Below, in pieces: positions 36,285 through 48,549 of a stretch of DNA of 64,000 nt (positions are counted from its first letter, which is position 1; each line of letters opens with the position of its first letter). The notes below the pieces were generated by a model, which saw only the letters and a list, made by a program, of their open reading frames with translations, did not search any database and was not told where the DNA came from. The translations under genes were made by a program, and so were the position numbers. Source of the DNA: Rhabdophis nuchalis (lineage: Eukaryota > Chordata > Lepidosauria > Squamata > Natricidae); assembly GCA_039707465.1 (NCBI GenBank), contig CM077648.1:22692119-22756118 (forward strand), read 5' to 3'.

Positions 36285-36692
36285 ACCTGTGAGCTGAACA
36301 AGAATGGAATCTAGAAGGAAAGAAAAGAAAAATATTTTTTTTAAAAAGAAAATTAAAAAACCAAGGCTATTTATGGTTATTAGTTATTCATTAAATCATG
36401 GGTGCCCAACCTTTGCAACTTTAAGTCTGAAGGACTTCAGCTCCCAGACTTCTCCAGCCAGCTTTGCAAAGCTGGCTGGAGAAGTCTGGGAGCTGAAGTC
36501 CTTCAGACTTAAAGTTGCAAAGGTTGGAGACCCCTGCATTAAATGGTACTATTACCTCTAATATATAATGGTACCATTTATTTAACTAATAACTAACAAC
36601 CATAAGTAGCCTTAGTTTTGAAAATTCCCCTTTTAAAAAATTGTTTTTCTTTTCTTTCCTCCTAGATTCCTTTCTTGTTTAGCTCACAGGTT
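36285..36692. repeat. Long inverted repeat (~110-bp arms) split by a MITE
   Basis: The left arm (about 36292-36396) starts acctgtgagctgaacaagaa and ends gttattcattaaat. The right arm (about 36575-36692) is its inverted complement, ending cttgtttagctcacaggt. Arms look roughly 85% identical by eye. The centre carries aaatggta/taccattt, so the palindrome closes on itself at about 36545-36580. A hAT MITE lies inside the left arm. Confidence 0.88.
36397..36536. mobile_element. Palindromic hAT MITE inside the inverted repeat
   Basis: Left end catgggtgcccaacctttgc, right end ggttggagacccctg; arms nearly identical, with agctttgcaaagct at the centre. Perfect 8-bp duplication cattaaat at 36389-36396 and 36537-36544. 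Confidence 0.95.
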
Positions 36693-36738
36693 AATTAATT
36701 AATGTTAATTAAATAACTTAATTAAGTAGTACTAAATG

Positions 36739-37086
36739 GGGACGCGGTGGCTCAGTGGCTAAGACGCTGAGCTTGTCAGGTCGGCGGTTCGAATCCCTAG
36801 TGCTACATAACGGAGTGAGCTCCCGTTACTCATCCCAGCTTCTGCCAACCTAGCAGTTCGAAAGCATGTAAAAATGCAAGTAGAAAAATAGGAACCACCT
36901 TTGGTGGGAAAGTAGCAGCATTCTGTGTGCCTTTGCCATTTAGTCATGCCGGCCATATGATCATGGAGACGTCTTCAGATAGCTCTGGCTCTTTGGCTTC
37001 GAAATGGAGATGAGCACTGCCCTCTGGAGTCAGGAACGACTAGCACATATGTGCAAGGGGAATCTTTACCTTTACCTTTACCTTTT
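36739..37086 (+). mobile_element. Sauria-type SINE, full length
   Basis: Head gggacgcggtggctcagtgg, B-box-like ggttcgaatcc, body gaaagcatgtaaaaatgc, tail of three ccttta units. Target duplication not clear. Confidence 0.95.
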
Positions 37087-38412
37087 TTATTATCTCTAAT
37101 GTAAAAAAATGTGTTTTTGAATGAGATTTTTTTACTTATCTTTTGGTTAATCATTTTTGAATGGCATTCCAGTCTCTCTTTTTTTTTGTTATACTGTGAA
37201 TTCCCCCTCCCTCCCACCCACATCTATCAAAGTCATTAGGAGATAGGCAATGCCTAAATCAAATATATTACATTTGCAAGGCAAATAAGATTTTTTTCTT
37301 CCCAAAAACATCTGGTTGGGAAATATTCTGCAATGAATGTGAAAATGTGAAAACAAACTATTGAGTTAAATAGACCTTTGGTCCCATTGAGAATGTATTT
37401 TCCTGATGTTCTTACAGTATATAACACGAAAATATTGTGACATAATCTGTTTTTGAAAGTGAATTGATAAGCTCTAAGAATATGGAGGAACAGATAGCTA
37501 TAGTTTGTTACACCCATAGTCATGCATTTAAGATGGGTGACTGGACAAATTTAATAACTAACTTTTATAACAAATAAAGGATGCCTCGTGCATCATTTTG
37601 TGATCATTTTGTGAAACAAATTCATGGATGATACTGAGTGAACAACACTCAGTGAACAGCAATTGAAAGCAAAGGGTCTCTACCACTATATATTATTTCT
37701 CTGTATGCTCTTATCTTATCTTATATTATACATTAATTTTTGTAAGTCATCGATTTTAATCTTAATTAAAAGTTAGTTCTAAAAAGTAATTAGATTTTGT
37801 TTGTAAATTTATCTGTACCCCAACTCCTAATGGCAAACAATTCAGTTATACACAATTAATACTATACTGTAATTTACTGCTTTCTACACATGCAAGGAAC
37901 ACCTTATATTTTTATGTAACTTTTGCAAGAAACAGTGACAACAACAAAATTCTAATTTTTTAAAAAATTGATAACTGGCTTAGAAAAAATGAGATAAAGT
38001 GTTATTTTTGAAATTTCTGTTCATGTAATTAAAGTCATTTTTACAGTATATTTATTTTAAAAAATTTATATGACCTCCAAACTCACTCCCAGTAATTATT
38101 ACACGTTGGCTACACAATATTTACAAAACATTCAGCCCATTTTTTTTGAGCTGAAAAAAAAAAGGCTGAGTCATAAACTAATCCCAAGGAATGAGTTGGA
38201 TAATATGCTAATCCACCAAAATGAATACAAAACAAACAAACCAGAACTGTTCTCACCAACAAAGCACTTGCATAAATATTTTTTTAAAAATTAAGATGGC
38301 ACTATGTAGTCACAGACCTGGTCTTAAGTTCTCCCTCTCCAAACTAACGTTAACCAAGTTCAATGTGTCATATTAATGAGTCTACAAATGTATAACTAAT
38401 CGCAAGTAGTAT
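37087..38412. other. Intron sequence, nothing recognised
   Basis: AT-rich; no feature supported. Confidence 0.55.
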
Positions 38413-38435
38413 TGGGTTTCCTCCTTGAGGAGAGG

Positions 38436-39050
38436 CAGTGGTGGGATTCGGCCGGTTCAGGCGAACTGGTTGTTAAATTGCTGGCTGGCCCCGATCCTTC
38501 CTGCCCTGTCCCTTCCAGGAATCCCCAGACGCCCCGTTTTGGCTCCAAGGTAAGTGCAAGGAGGCCTACTAGGCCCAAAATGGGCACAGGTGTGTGTGCA
38601 ATGCAGCCGCCCCCCAGTCACCATTTTTGTTCCCAGGAGGCTGAAGGAAATGGAAGACGTGGTCTTATTTTCTTTTGACCCCCCCAAAATAAGCACTTGG
38701 TCTTATTTTCAGGGAGGTCTTATTATTTTTGAAGTGCAGGAGGAGGCGAGCGTGGTCACCTCATGGCTGCTGCTATGTTGCAATATTTTCAGGGAGGGCT
38801 TATTTTAGTGCATGTGCTCAACTGCCTGATTGGGCTTATTAACTGGGGAGGTCTTATTTTCAGGGAAACAGGATACTAGGCCCAAAATGGGGTGCAGGGG
38901 GTTGGGGCATCCTCTGCAGCCTGTTTTTGCTCCCAAGGGGGTGCAGGAGGCCGGGTGCTGCCTGTCACACCCCTTGGCCACGCCCACCCAGCCAATCATT
39001 AGGGCAGAGAAAATGGGCAGATTGTTAAAATTATTTGAATCCCACCATTG
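38436..39050. mobile_element. hAT element (CAGTGGTGGGATTC family) with nested TIR element
   Basis: Left end cagtggtgggattcggccgg, right end tgaatcccaccattg. A member of the 'AAAATAAGAC' family (38660-38876) sits inside; aggcccaaaatggg appears on both sides of it (about 38571 and 38878). No clean 8-bp duplication. Confidence 0.8.
38660..38876. mobile_element. 'AAAATAAGAC' TIR element
   Basis: gtcttattttcttttgacc, ccaaaataagcacttggtc, ending gtcttattttcagggaaac aggata. Interior ctcatggctgctgct matches 16194-16208. Confidence 0.78.
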
Positions 39051-39096
39051 AAGGGTTGGACTAGAAGACTCCAAGGTCCCCTCCAACTCTGTTGTT

Positions 39097-39922
39097 CTGG
39101 GTAAGCACGCCTTAGTATCCCATTGTATTTCAATATTTGTATCTTAATATGGAATGTTTTTATTTTTGGACATATTATGCAAAGACCTAAGTGTCTCAAA
39201 GAGGCTTTAATGTTGGGAAAGCTGGAAGGGTGTAGGAGTTGGAATAGGACCAGCAGCAAGGTGGATGGACACAATTAAAGTGCCGATGAGTCCATTGTTG
39301 GCAGATCTTTTAAACAAGCTAGGGATAGCGCATCATGGAGAATCTGTCCAAATATCAAAAACAACTTGTTGGCATATAATTAATCAATCAATAATAAATA
39401 TATATTTCATCCCATCTTTATGTACCACTATGAATCTTTGCCAGAGGAATAACACAGTACTCTTCATATACTGGTCTCAAAACTGATGTTATTTTTTTAA
39501 AATGAGCATGTTTATTAGTTTCATAAACCTTTTTATTAGCTTATGACTAACCATTTGAAACCAAAAGCAACTAGCCAACAAAGTTTCATAATGCTTTATG
39601 GAGCATATAAAAGCAACTAATACATAACAAGAGCTACCCTTAAATCTTCAGTGACTAAGCTTAAATTTTCAAAAGTTACCCTAGATACAATAAGCCCCAC
39701 CTCTTTAAACAAGGTTTCCTACTACCCTAGATGTAGCAAGTACTGAAAATTCAGTTTATAAGTCCATAAGGCATTATGAAAGTTTGTTGGCTATTATGAA
39801 CTGCAGATGTTTCAATTTCCATCTCACTTAAGAACTCAAAAGTATGCTGAATACAACCAAGACACTCAATATCTTCAACATGTTTCAACAATATGTGTCC
39901 CATCAGAGCAAAGTAATGCCTT
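39097..39922. other. Intron sequence, nothing recognised
   Basis: No feature supported. Confidence 0.55.
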
Positions 39923-40306
39923 CAGGTAGTCCTTGACTGGTGACAATTGAGCCCAAATTGTGTTGCTAAGGAAAACAAATTTGAAAATTTTGAATTTTGA
40001 TCCATTTTATCATCTTTGCCACAGTTGTTAAGTGAATAACTGCAGTTGTTATGTTAGTAACACAGTTGTTAAGTGAATTTAGCTTTATCTATTGACTTTG
40101 CTTGCAGAAGGTGATCACGAGATCCTGGGAACCGCAACCTTCCTAAATATAAGTCAGTTGCCAAGTATCTGAAGTTTGATCACGTGATGATGGGGCTGAT
40201 GCAATGTTTGTAAGTATAAAAAAAAGTATGATGTCTTTTTTTTCCAGTGCCACTGTAATTTCAAACAGCCACTAAACAAACTGTTGTAAGTCGAGGACTA
40301 TCTGTA
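39923..40306. mobile_element. Tigger-like non-autonomous TIR element
   Basis: Left end caggtagtccttgactgg, right end aagtcgaggactatctgta. Internal cagttgttaagtgaat modules repeat. No transposase. Superfamily by general resemblance and TA-type ends. Confidence 0.75.
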
Positions 40307-40575
40307 CTTGAAAGTTAAGAGAGCAAAGTAGAGATTTTTGTTTTGCTTGTGCTAAGGAAGAAAACTGTTATATCACACATACCTAAGAACTGTTAAATTA
40401 TTGCTCTAAAAATGTATAAGTATCCTAATTTTCTGAGGATCTTGTTTATGCTTATTAATGAACTTAGTGATTTTGTATTAGGTCACAATCTCACTAATGT
40501 CTTACAGAGTTTGCATAACAACCCTCAACCATTCTTAAAGCTTCTCCTCATTAATATTATTTGAACCTAGCAATG

Positions 40576-40979
40576 TGTCACACCTACAGCCATCTTTCTT
40601 TTGGATCTTTGGCCTGCCACACTTTCTATTTTTCTATTATGCATTTTCTATTGTGGGAAAAGGGGAGGGGGGATTGCAGGAGTGAGATAATATATAGCCA
40701 TAACGAAATTCTTTCTGGAAAGTCAAGGTCATCTTTTGTTTTTGTACCTCTGCACCTGACCAGAACCGGATGGGTGGAACTGCCAGCATGACAGTGGGAG
40801 ATTGGTGGACATGTGATGGACTTGTGGGTGTGGGGGCAAGATCTTTAATTTTTAATTAGGTGGGGAAAACCGGGAAGCTTTCAGATTTGGGTTTTCCCAG
40901 ACGTGCATGTCTCTCTTAATAAATTGGAACTTTGAGCAATACTTTGATTTAATTTTGGATGCTGTGTGAAACCCTGACA
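40576..40979 (+). mobile_element. Solo LTR (404 bp)
   Basis: Termini TGTCA...TGACA (tgtcacacctacagc ... gtgtgaaaccctgaca). Perfect 5-bp duplication caatg at 40571-40575 and 40980-40984. A polyadenylation signal, aataaa, at about 40917 fits plus orientation. No internal region remains. Confidence 0.85.
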
Positions 40980-40995
40980 CAATGTTCATCTAGGG

Positions 40996-41130
40996 CAAGG
41001 GTGTTAAACTCACAATGACACATTGTTATCACGTGACGTATCACAACTTTTCCCCCCTTCACTAAACTAGGGGTGGGTGTGGCCTGTGTGTTATGCATCC
41101 AGCCTGAGGGCCACATGTTTAACACCCCTG
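40996..41130. mobile_element. hAT element (CAGGGGTGTCAAACTC family), short
   Basis: Left end caagggtgttaaactcacaa, right end gtttaacacccctg. Duplication atctaggg/atgtaggg. It lies 11 bp beyond the LTR duplication. Confidence 0.88.
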
Positions 41131-41838
41131 ATGTAGGGGAAATTATTTTAGTTTTACAGTATCTACTATATTACATAGCACTTAGCTCATCCTGTAATGT
41201 TTTCTTTTTCCATGGATGGTCATAGTTGTATGGTCTTTTTTGTAGGAAAAGAAAAAATCCCCAATCGTTTTCCATGAACAAGATTTTGTCCTTGATTAGG
41301 AAACTATTCTCACTACTTAGAAAAGCTCCCAACATCTTTATTTCCAATCACTTCAAACTATAGTCATACAATGAGTGAGAAAATATTTGCTCATAATTCT
41401 TGACTAACTTCTTTGCACTCCAGCTAAGGAATTTCTTCAAAGTTACATTTTTAGTCAAAAGAAATCTCCAAGGCAATGCTTTCTTCTTTTTTATTAAACT
41501 GAATGAGAACTAATACATTATCCTATGTCTTCCAGCTACCTATGTGTACATGTGTGTATGTTTTACCAGCTTTAATAATAAAACTGAAAGATGAAGGGAT
41601 ATTTGCAGGCAACTGCTGTGAAGGAATAGCTATTTTAGACTTACTTTGTCAAGGTGCTTGTTACAGGTGACGTACGGTACATCTAAAAAATGAGTCATTA
41701 CAATTCGCAGTTGCTATGAAAATGGCACAGTCACAGCCCCTTAATAAAAGAAGAACTGTCAAACCAAGTACTACAATAAATAACTACCTGAGGAATTATA
41801 ACACTCTTTTCAAACCTGATGCCCTACAGATGACTGAT
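41131..41838. other. Intron sequence, nothing recognised
   Basis: No feature supported. Confidence 0.55.
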
Positions 41839-41841
41839 TTA

Positions 41842-42012
41842 CCGTATTTTTCCGAGTATAAGACACACCTTTTTCCCTCTAAAAAGAGGCTGAAAATCTG
41901 GGTGCATCTTATACACCGAATACCGCATTTTTTCCTCCTTCACCAAAAGGGCCATGCAGAGCCTTATGGAAGCTTTCAAAGAGCTCCTGAGGGCTGGGGA
42001 GGGCAGAAATGA
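41842..42012. mobile_element. TA-flanked TIR element, copy D (left part)
   Basis: ccgtatttttccgagtataa after TA, gaggctgaaaatctgggtgc, then lost after ggctggggagggcagaaatg. Confidence 0.82.
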
Positions 42013-42647
42013 GGGATTTATTTATTTACTTGTTTATATACCGACAACCTTTTTTTCCCCTTCTATTTTACTATAAACCCAATTTCATTTACCTGGTATT
42101 TTTGAATAAGAGTTCAAAATGAGATTTATTTTTTCAAACAGTTTCTCACGCAAGCAAGAATAAAAATTAGCAACCAAATACGAATTATATTCGCCGGTTT
42201 TGTATACTAACTCTGTCCTGTTGTCCTCCAGATACAAATAAAGAACTCCCAAAATTCACTGGCAGGGAAGACTAAAGAAAATGTATCCCTAACACTATTT
42301 ATATCACAAAACAATTTCAAGTTGCGGAATGAACATCAAAACATATTGCACTGTATCGCCTAGGAATATTAAAGCAAGAGCTAATTCAGGAGGATAATGC
42401 AATTATGATAGGGGGGGGGAAAGTGGTGTCTTTGGAAGATTTGCAAAAGTTGACTGCAAGTTCCTGACCTCCATGAGTGAAATTTATTTTTGAACATGGC
42501 ACCCAACCCAAGTTTGTTCCATAAGCTTTTAAGCTATGAGTGGAAGGTTTGCTCTTTGTTAGAAAGTGAAAATAAGAAAATAAGAAAGTAAGCCTAATTT
42601 GAAAGATATTTTAAAAACAGTGAATTAAACAACTACACTATGGGGGG

Positions 42648-42778
42648 AGAATGGAATGGAATGTTTATTTGTATACCGCTCCCTCTCCCCCAAGGGACTC
42701 GGGGCCGTGCACAGGGAATATAAAACATAAAACATACAACAATATAAATATCTAAAATTAAATTAAATTACAATGACC
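42648..42778 (-). mobile_element. CR1/L2-like LINE 3' tip
   Basis: (GGAAT)n tail, then tataccgctccctctccccc and cggggccgtgcacaggga. Very short copy. Confidence 0.88.
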
Positions 42779-42807
42779 CTGGGGGGGGGGGGGGAATCCA
42801 TCTTTTA

Positions 42808-43192
42808 CTACAGATAGACAAACAATTAAGCCCAAAATTTTTGTTGCTAAGTGAAACATTTGTTAAATGAATTTTGCCCCATTTTACGACTTCTCATGCC
42901 ACCGTTGTTAAATGCAATCACTGCAGTTGTTGATTTAGTAAAACAGTTGTGAAGCGAATCTGGCTTTCCCATGGATTTTGTTAGAAGGTCACAAAAGGTG
43001 ATCACATGACCTCAGGATACTGCAACCGTCATAAATATGAGTTAGTTGCCAAGCATCTGAATTTTAATCACATGACTATGGGGATAATGCAATGGTCCTA
43101 AGTGCGAAAACCAGTCAAAAATCACTTTTTTTCAGTGTCGTTGTGCCTTTGAACAGTCACTAAATGAGCTGATGTATATCGCGATCTACCTA
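42808..43192. mobile_element. Tigger-like non-autonomous TIR element
   Basis: Left end tacagatagacaaac, right end cgcgatctacctata; internal ttgttgctaagtgaa, gtgatcacatgacc and agttgccaagcatctg match 39923-40306. Confidence 0.75.
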
Positions 43193-43483
43193 TATGAAAT
43201 AAAGGTTTCATCAGAGTTTATGTAAGGTACATACATGGAATGTATCTAGCATAAAAATTCAAGATAATAACTACCTGCTCTTAGCTAATGCATCCTACCT
43301 TATATCCTGCTGGTGTTTCTAAAGGAAACTTGCCAACTTTATAAGAAGATTCTAATAAAAGATCCATATAGTCCAGAATTCTTTGTCACATACAGACCAG
43401 CTGATTGAGTTCTTTTTGTAGCTCTTCACAATTCCTTTAAAAAAAAAAGTTGGCACTCTGATGTCTGCTATCATCAGCAATAC

Positions 43484-43632
43484 ATTACAATACAATAGCA
43501 GAGTTGGGAGGGATCTTGGAGGTCATCTAGTCCAACTCCCTGCCTAGGCAGGAAACCCTCTACCATTTCAGACAAATGGCTATTCAACATCTTCTTGAAG
43601 ACTTGCAGTGTTGGGGCATTCACAACTTCTGG
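43484..43632 (-). mobile_element. CR1 3' end fragment
   Basis: gagttgggagggatcttgg, catctagtccaactccctgc, gcattcacaacttctgga on the plus strand (antisense CR1). Confidence 0.92.
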
Positions 43633-45262
43633 AGCAAACATGGCTACTTGTTCCCAAATAATTTAGATGCAAGCTGAAGAAGCATTGGTCCCATTATAAA
43701 TCCCTGGGGAAAATCCTTTTTATACCCCTCACCAGTATGAGAGTTTCCCATTTGTTCTACTTTGTTTCTTAACAATCTGCAAAGTGCCAAAAAAGGCACT
43801 TTTGCTCTTATCTTCTATTGGTTGAATCCGCTAGAGAGACTTTGGCAAGGGGCTTGGTTAAACACTTATTAACACTCTAAATATGTACATGCTTGCTGAT
43901 ACATTACAAAAACTCTAAGGTTAATCAAAAGATTTACCTTTGCAGAAGCTACGCTGGTTCCTTTTTCTGCAAAGTTTAACAGTTATTTCTAACAATAATT
44001 TCAATAATTTCTCTCTAAATGGATAATAAACTAACTGGCCTCCAATTCTTTTTATTGACTTCTGGTCATTTAAACATTAAATATTATATGTTAAAAAAAC
44101 TCCAAGAGATTCTGTTTATGTCAATGAAATCTAATACTTTAATTTTGCAAAAAGTGCAAGTAATTACAGATTTTGTAAATCCCATTATTTTCATATTTTG
44201 TAACTGAGAAACATATTTCAACGGCATTTATTTTATCAATGATTTAACTTCTTATACAGTTGACGATTGAGACTTTCTGATATTTTACAGTGCCTAATAA
44301 AATCAAAATTGAAGCCAGGGATATTAAAAATTAAAAGCAACTGAAAATTAACAACTAAACATGGATTTCAAGAAGTATTTAGAGTCGTTTTATGAAAAGC
44401 AATAAAGAAGCTAAGTCCAAATGGCAGGGAACATTTTGGGAATTCAACTCACAAAGAAGTCAGATAAAGAGAAAAACCGTATAGCCCCTTTGTCTACTTC
44501 CTTGCCCTTTGGACTGCTCACTCTGTTGCTGAGATAACTCACAGGAAGAGAGTTAATGTTTGTATTTATATTCCTTGGAGAAAAAGGGATTTACAAGAGA
44601 GTAAGCAGGCATACAATACAGAATATACAACAAAAGGAATGTCCTAGCACCAGCTGTTTGCCTACGCCACTTGCCCTGAGCAGTTGAGGAGGCAAACAAA
44701 AGTGCAGGTTAAATTGATTAAAGTTTGGTCAGTTTCAGGAAGCAGCCCAGGCCTATGGCAGGGTTCTAATCACCTAATTAAGATCAAAGAGTTGAGTCTG
44801 TTAAACTTGAGGCTGTAGTAATTAGAGAAGTGCTACACCGTGTGGGAAAGCAGCCTATGATAATATAGCTTGTTTAAGCAATGTCTCTGCTATGGAATGA
44901 GGGAAAAAGGTTTGCCCACGGCAAACATGTGACTGGAAGATAGAGACACTGCAAAGGTTGTAAACATAGCCATTGGTTGTGGAGTTACTTTGTCATTATC
45001 ATTGTAATGATTACCTGCATAGACAAATAGACATCCTGAAATAAATCAATGTCCAGTGACCAATCTTAATAGATAGTGATGCCTTTTTTGTATAATTTGG
45101 GCCCAAGCAGAATAAGGCTTAAAGGCAACACAATACACATTTTACATTCTTCCTTGTCAAAAAGGAGCCACTTGGGCAAAGCTTTTAGCACAGGTGCACT
45201 GTGGTCTTTTGCAGGCCTTCTGGAACTTAGCTTCCCTTTTGCATCTGGTAAAAAGGAATTTC
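43633..45262. other. Intron sequence, nothing recognised
   Basis: No repeat termini or coding signature found. Confidence 0.5.
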
Positions 45263-45269
45263 TAGAGTG

Positions 45270-45385
45270 GATAGGATAGGATAGGATAGGATAGGATAGG
45301 ATAGGATAGGATAGGATAGGATAGGATAGGATAGGATAGGATAGGATAGGATAGGATAGGATAGGATGGGATAGGATAGCACAGG
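45270..45385. repeat. (ATAGG)n pentanucleotide microsatellite
   Basis: About 23 units of ggata, followed by decayed acagg and aacag units, at the 3' end of the minus-strand L3 LINE. Confidence 0.97.
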
Positions 45386-45845
45386 ACAGGACAGGACAGG
45401 ACAGGAACGAACAGAACAGAATAGAATTCTTTATTGGCCAAGTGTGATTGGACACACAAGGAATTTGTCTTTGGTGCATATGCTCTCAGTGTACATAAAA
45501 AGACAAGATACCAAGAATCATAAGGTACAATACTTAATGATAGTCAGAGTACAAATAAGCAATCAGGAAACAATATCAATATTAATCGTAAGGATACAAG
45601 CAACAAAGTTACAGTCCTGAAGTCATAAGGGGGAGGAGATGGGTGATAGGAACGATGAGAAGACTAATAGTAATAGTAATGCAGCCTTAGTGAATAGTTT
45701 GACAGTGGTGAGGGAATTATTTGTTTAGCAGAGTGATGGCATTCGGGGAAAAACTGCCCTTGTGTCTAGTTGTCTTGGTGTGCAGTGCCCTATAGCGCCA
45801 TTTTGAGGGTAGGAGTTGAAACAATTTATGTCCTGGATGCAGTTA
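45386..45845 (-). mobile_element. CR1-L3 (Snake1-like) LINE 3' end
   Basis: attctttattggccaagtgt and ttggacacacaaggaattt mark the antisense 3' UTR. Then gtttagcagagtgatggcat and gccctatagcgcc, the complement of the L3 C-terminal coding end seen at 3280-3360. Confidence 0.93.
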
Positions 45846-48351
45846 AACCATGTTAAGCAGTTAAACCATGTACCAATTTTCAGTTAGTATTTAGGGATTC
45901 AGCAGCTCTGTTAACCAAAGCTTATAAAAAGGATTCTATTTTCCTCAATCTGGGAAAACATATACCCCCAAAGAAGAAAAGAGCAAGTCTTTGAGGAATT
46001 GTAGTTCAACTGGATTATTCACATATTCCCTGGCCCACTCTGCCATTCTGCAAAACTACTGTCTGCTAAAAGAAGCTATTTAAGATTTGAGAAAAAAGTC
46101 TCCTTGCTTTAAGAAAGCGCCTTTACACTGCAACCCTCCACGTTTGAATGCTTCACATTTTCTAGAAATATGATAGCAATATTCCTGTGGAAGGGAGAGA
46201 GGAAGGAGGGAGGAAGAAGGAAGGCGGGAATCCCACAAAGCAATACATTTTGGATTCAAGGACATTAAATATATTGCGTCTGAGGAAAAAAATTACTGCG
46301 TTATGAAATGTTCCCCAAAACAATATTCCTTAACTGCGCTGAGGCTTAGTTCTTTTGAAGCTTGCCAAAAGCTGGTGTTTTTCTTTTTGTTGAGCATAGC
46401 TCTAGTGATGTGACATTCAAACCATGTTACAATCATTACCTGTAGCTTAATACAAGTGTTCTATGCACATTTGCTTTGTATCTAAAAGGAAACTATTTCC
46501 TGGCTCCTGGTGTTTCAGGCACCATGGTGGCTCCATTTAAAAAGCTAAATGTTTGACATTTTACGGCTCAGAAAAGATTGGGGGGGGGGAATGTAAGCTA
46601 ATTACACAGGTCCAACTGTACCTAGTTAAACTCCCACTGAGCGTTCCAGGAGTGTGTGGGCAGTCCTTTGTAGGTAGGAGTAAAGTTGTTGCTGATTTCA
46701 CCATAGCACAGTGTGAGCTCCGCAACCTTTTTATAAGCTGTTCAAGCTATTTTATTTGAATATCACAATCAGCAAAGAGGAAATGAATTGGAAGACAACA
46801 ATATAATTGTTCAGTTCCAGATTACAAAAGAACATGCGACTCTAGCTCTTTACACTAACTTTACAAAACAGCCAACTGTCATTTTTGAGCTATGTTTGAT
46901 AGCAATATGGCCAATTGTTCTTAATCTTTCACTTTTGTACTCATCTACTTGCCGAATCAGGACAACCAAGAGTTATTCAGAATTACTTTGCTGATTAAAT
47001 GATATTAGCTTCCTCTTTCTTTCCATATAAAGTGATATATCTCTTTAGCACTTAGATCTTTCACTACCATATGTTTACTATTCAATACTCGCATCTCTAC
47101 TACAGATGTTGAGTTCTAATATACTTGGTGATTCCTACCAACTTCCCAGTCCACTTGAACTTCTAAAATATTTGTGTATGCGTACAAGTAAACTGATGTG
47201 ATGAAACACGTCCCAGCTGGTTAAGACGGGGTGGAAGAAACTATTTCACTTTTTATAACACAGCTGGCCATGTATACAACAGCAGTCATTCTGTAATTTC
47301 TGAAGCTCTATTGGGGGTACCATTTTTTTAATGGATGGATAGACAGATGGAAAAAACTCTCGAAACTTATCACATATCTTATTATTTTGCCTCTAATATG
47401 AAAGTTATTGACAATCATGAAAAATGTTCAGCTTCATTCTTCAGAAGATTAACCTGTATTCTACATATTTCGCAAAATAAACTGATTCTTCTTTTTGCAA
47501 ATAACAAAGACATTGGAAATTAGGGACATGAAATCATTTGAATTTGAAAGCTAGTAATTTCCCAAACAAAAACTTTAAGATTTCAATGTACTGTACATAG
47601 TAACTGTTATAAACATATTCCACACAAAATACATAAAATCTTTGCTTAGTTCATTTCTTAAGCTATGTTTCTACTCTATAAAACATTTGATTTGGGGTTT
47701 CTTTCAGAGTTAGCATGTTATTTTCCTAACTCTGCTTATTCTGGATGAGGAAAGGAAAACGGTAATGTCTCCTGCAATGAAAGTGCTAATGATAGTATCT
47801 TATAAATTAATCGTACAGGACTGTTACAAAGTCTAATCAATTAATGTATTAAGAAATTACCGCAAATAAATTTATTCAGCTACAGTGGTTACACAACATT
47901 ACCTGTGATAAATGCCACCCACTTAATTTTCTTTATTTGTGAAAGCATGCACAGCCACTTCACCTCTATCCCACGTAAAAACAGCTGGGAGCTGCTTTTG
48001 AACTAGCTATATGTGCCTTGTAAACAATGCAGCCACATTAACTCCCATGCTTTGCGAAATACCTCTTGAATGCTTTGCATAGTCCTCCCTCTCTTTAATT
48101 TAACTTTCCCCCATTGTCTTGGAACGGCAGGAGTTGATGAGAAGCAAATTGAGGAAGGCTACACTAGCTTGTCACTGCTTAAGTCCTTCTAAATAAACCT
48201 ATTTTCAAATGTAAACATTATTTACAGGTAACAGATTTGAAAACTGAAAATTGAAAAATGACCTTGATTAATGGAAGGAACTTTTTTTTCTTATTGAAGT
48301 TGCTTCTGTTACAATATTATATTCCAAAGCATTAATTTTAATTAATGCATA
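45846..48351. other. Intron sequence, nothing recognised
   Basis: The longest stretch without a recognised repeat in this half. It is plain AT-rich intron to my reading; a conserved element cannot be excluded. Confidence 0.5.
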
Positions 48352-48549
48352 AGATAAAGGTTCCACTCGCACATATGTGCTAGTTGTTTCCGATTCTAGG
48401 GGGTGGTGCTCATCTCTATTTCAAAGCCAAAGAGCCAGCACTGTCCGAAGACGTCATGTGGCTGGCATGACTAAACGCTGAAGGCACCCGGAATTCTGTT
48501 ACCTTCCCACCAAGGCAAGTATCCCTATTTTTCTACTTGCATTTTTACA
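48352..48549 (-). mobile_element. Sauria SINE, 5'-truncated
   Basis: ataaaggttccactcgcac tail side, then ccaaagagccagcactgtcc and gttaccttcccaccaagg. It stops at tttctacttgcatttttac, before the tRNA-like head. Confidence 0.9.

Larger units (their letters stand above)
38413..39096 (+). mobile_element. CR1 3' end interrupted by a hAT element
   Basis: gggtttcctccttgaggag (38413-38431) and gggttggactagaagactcc (from 39053) are adjacent parts of the CR1 terminus, separated by the hAT element at 38436-39050. Confidence 0.75.

Noticed and set aside
36739..36812. tRNA-like gene with A- and B-box-like segments
   Set aside because: It is the head of a Sauria SINE, with the SINE body and TTTACC tail following; not a tRNA gene.
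45270..45385. Regular repeats resembling a CRISPR array
   Set aside because: Pure 5-bp tandem units without spacers, in a vertebrate intron.
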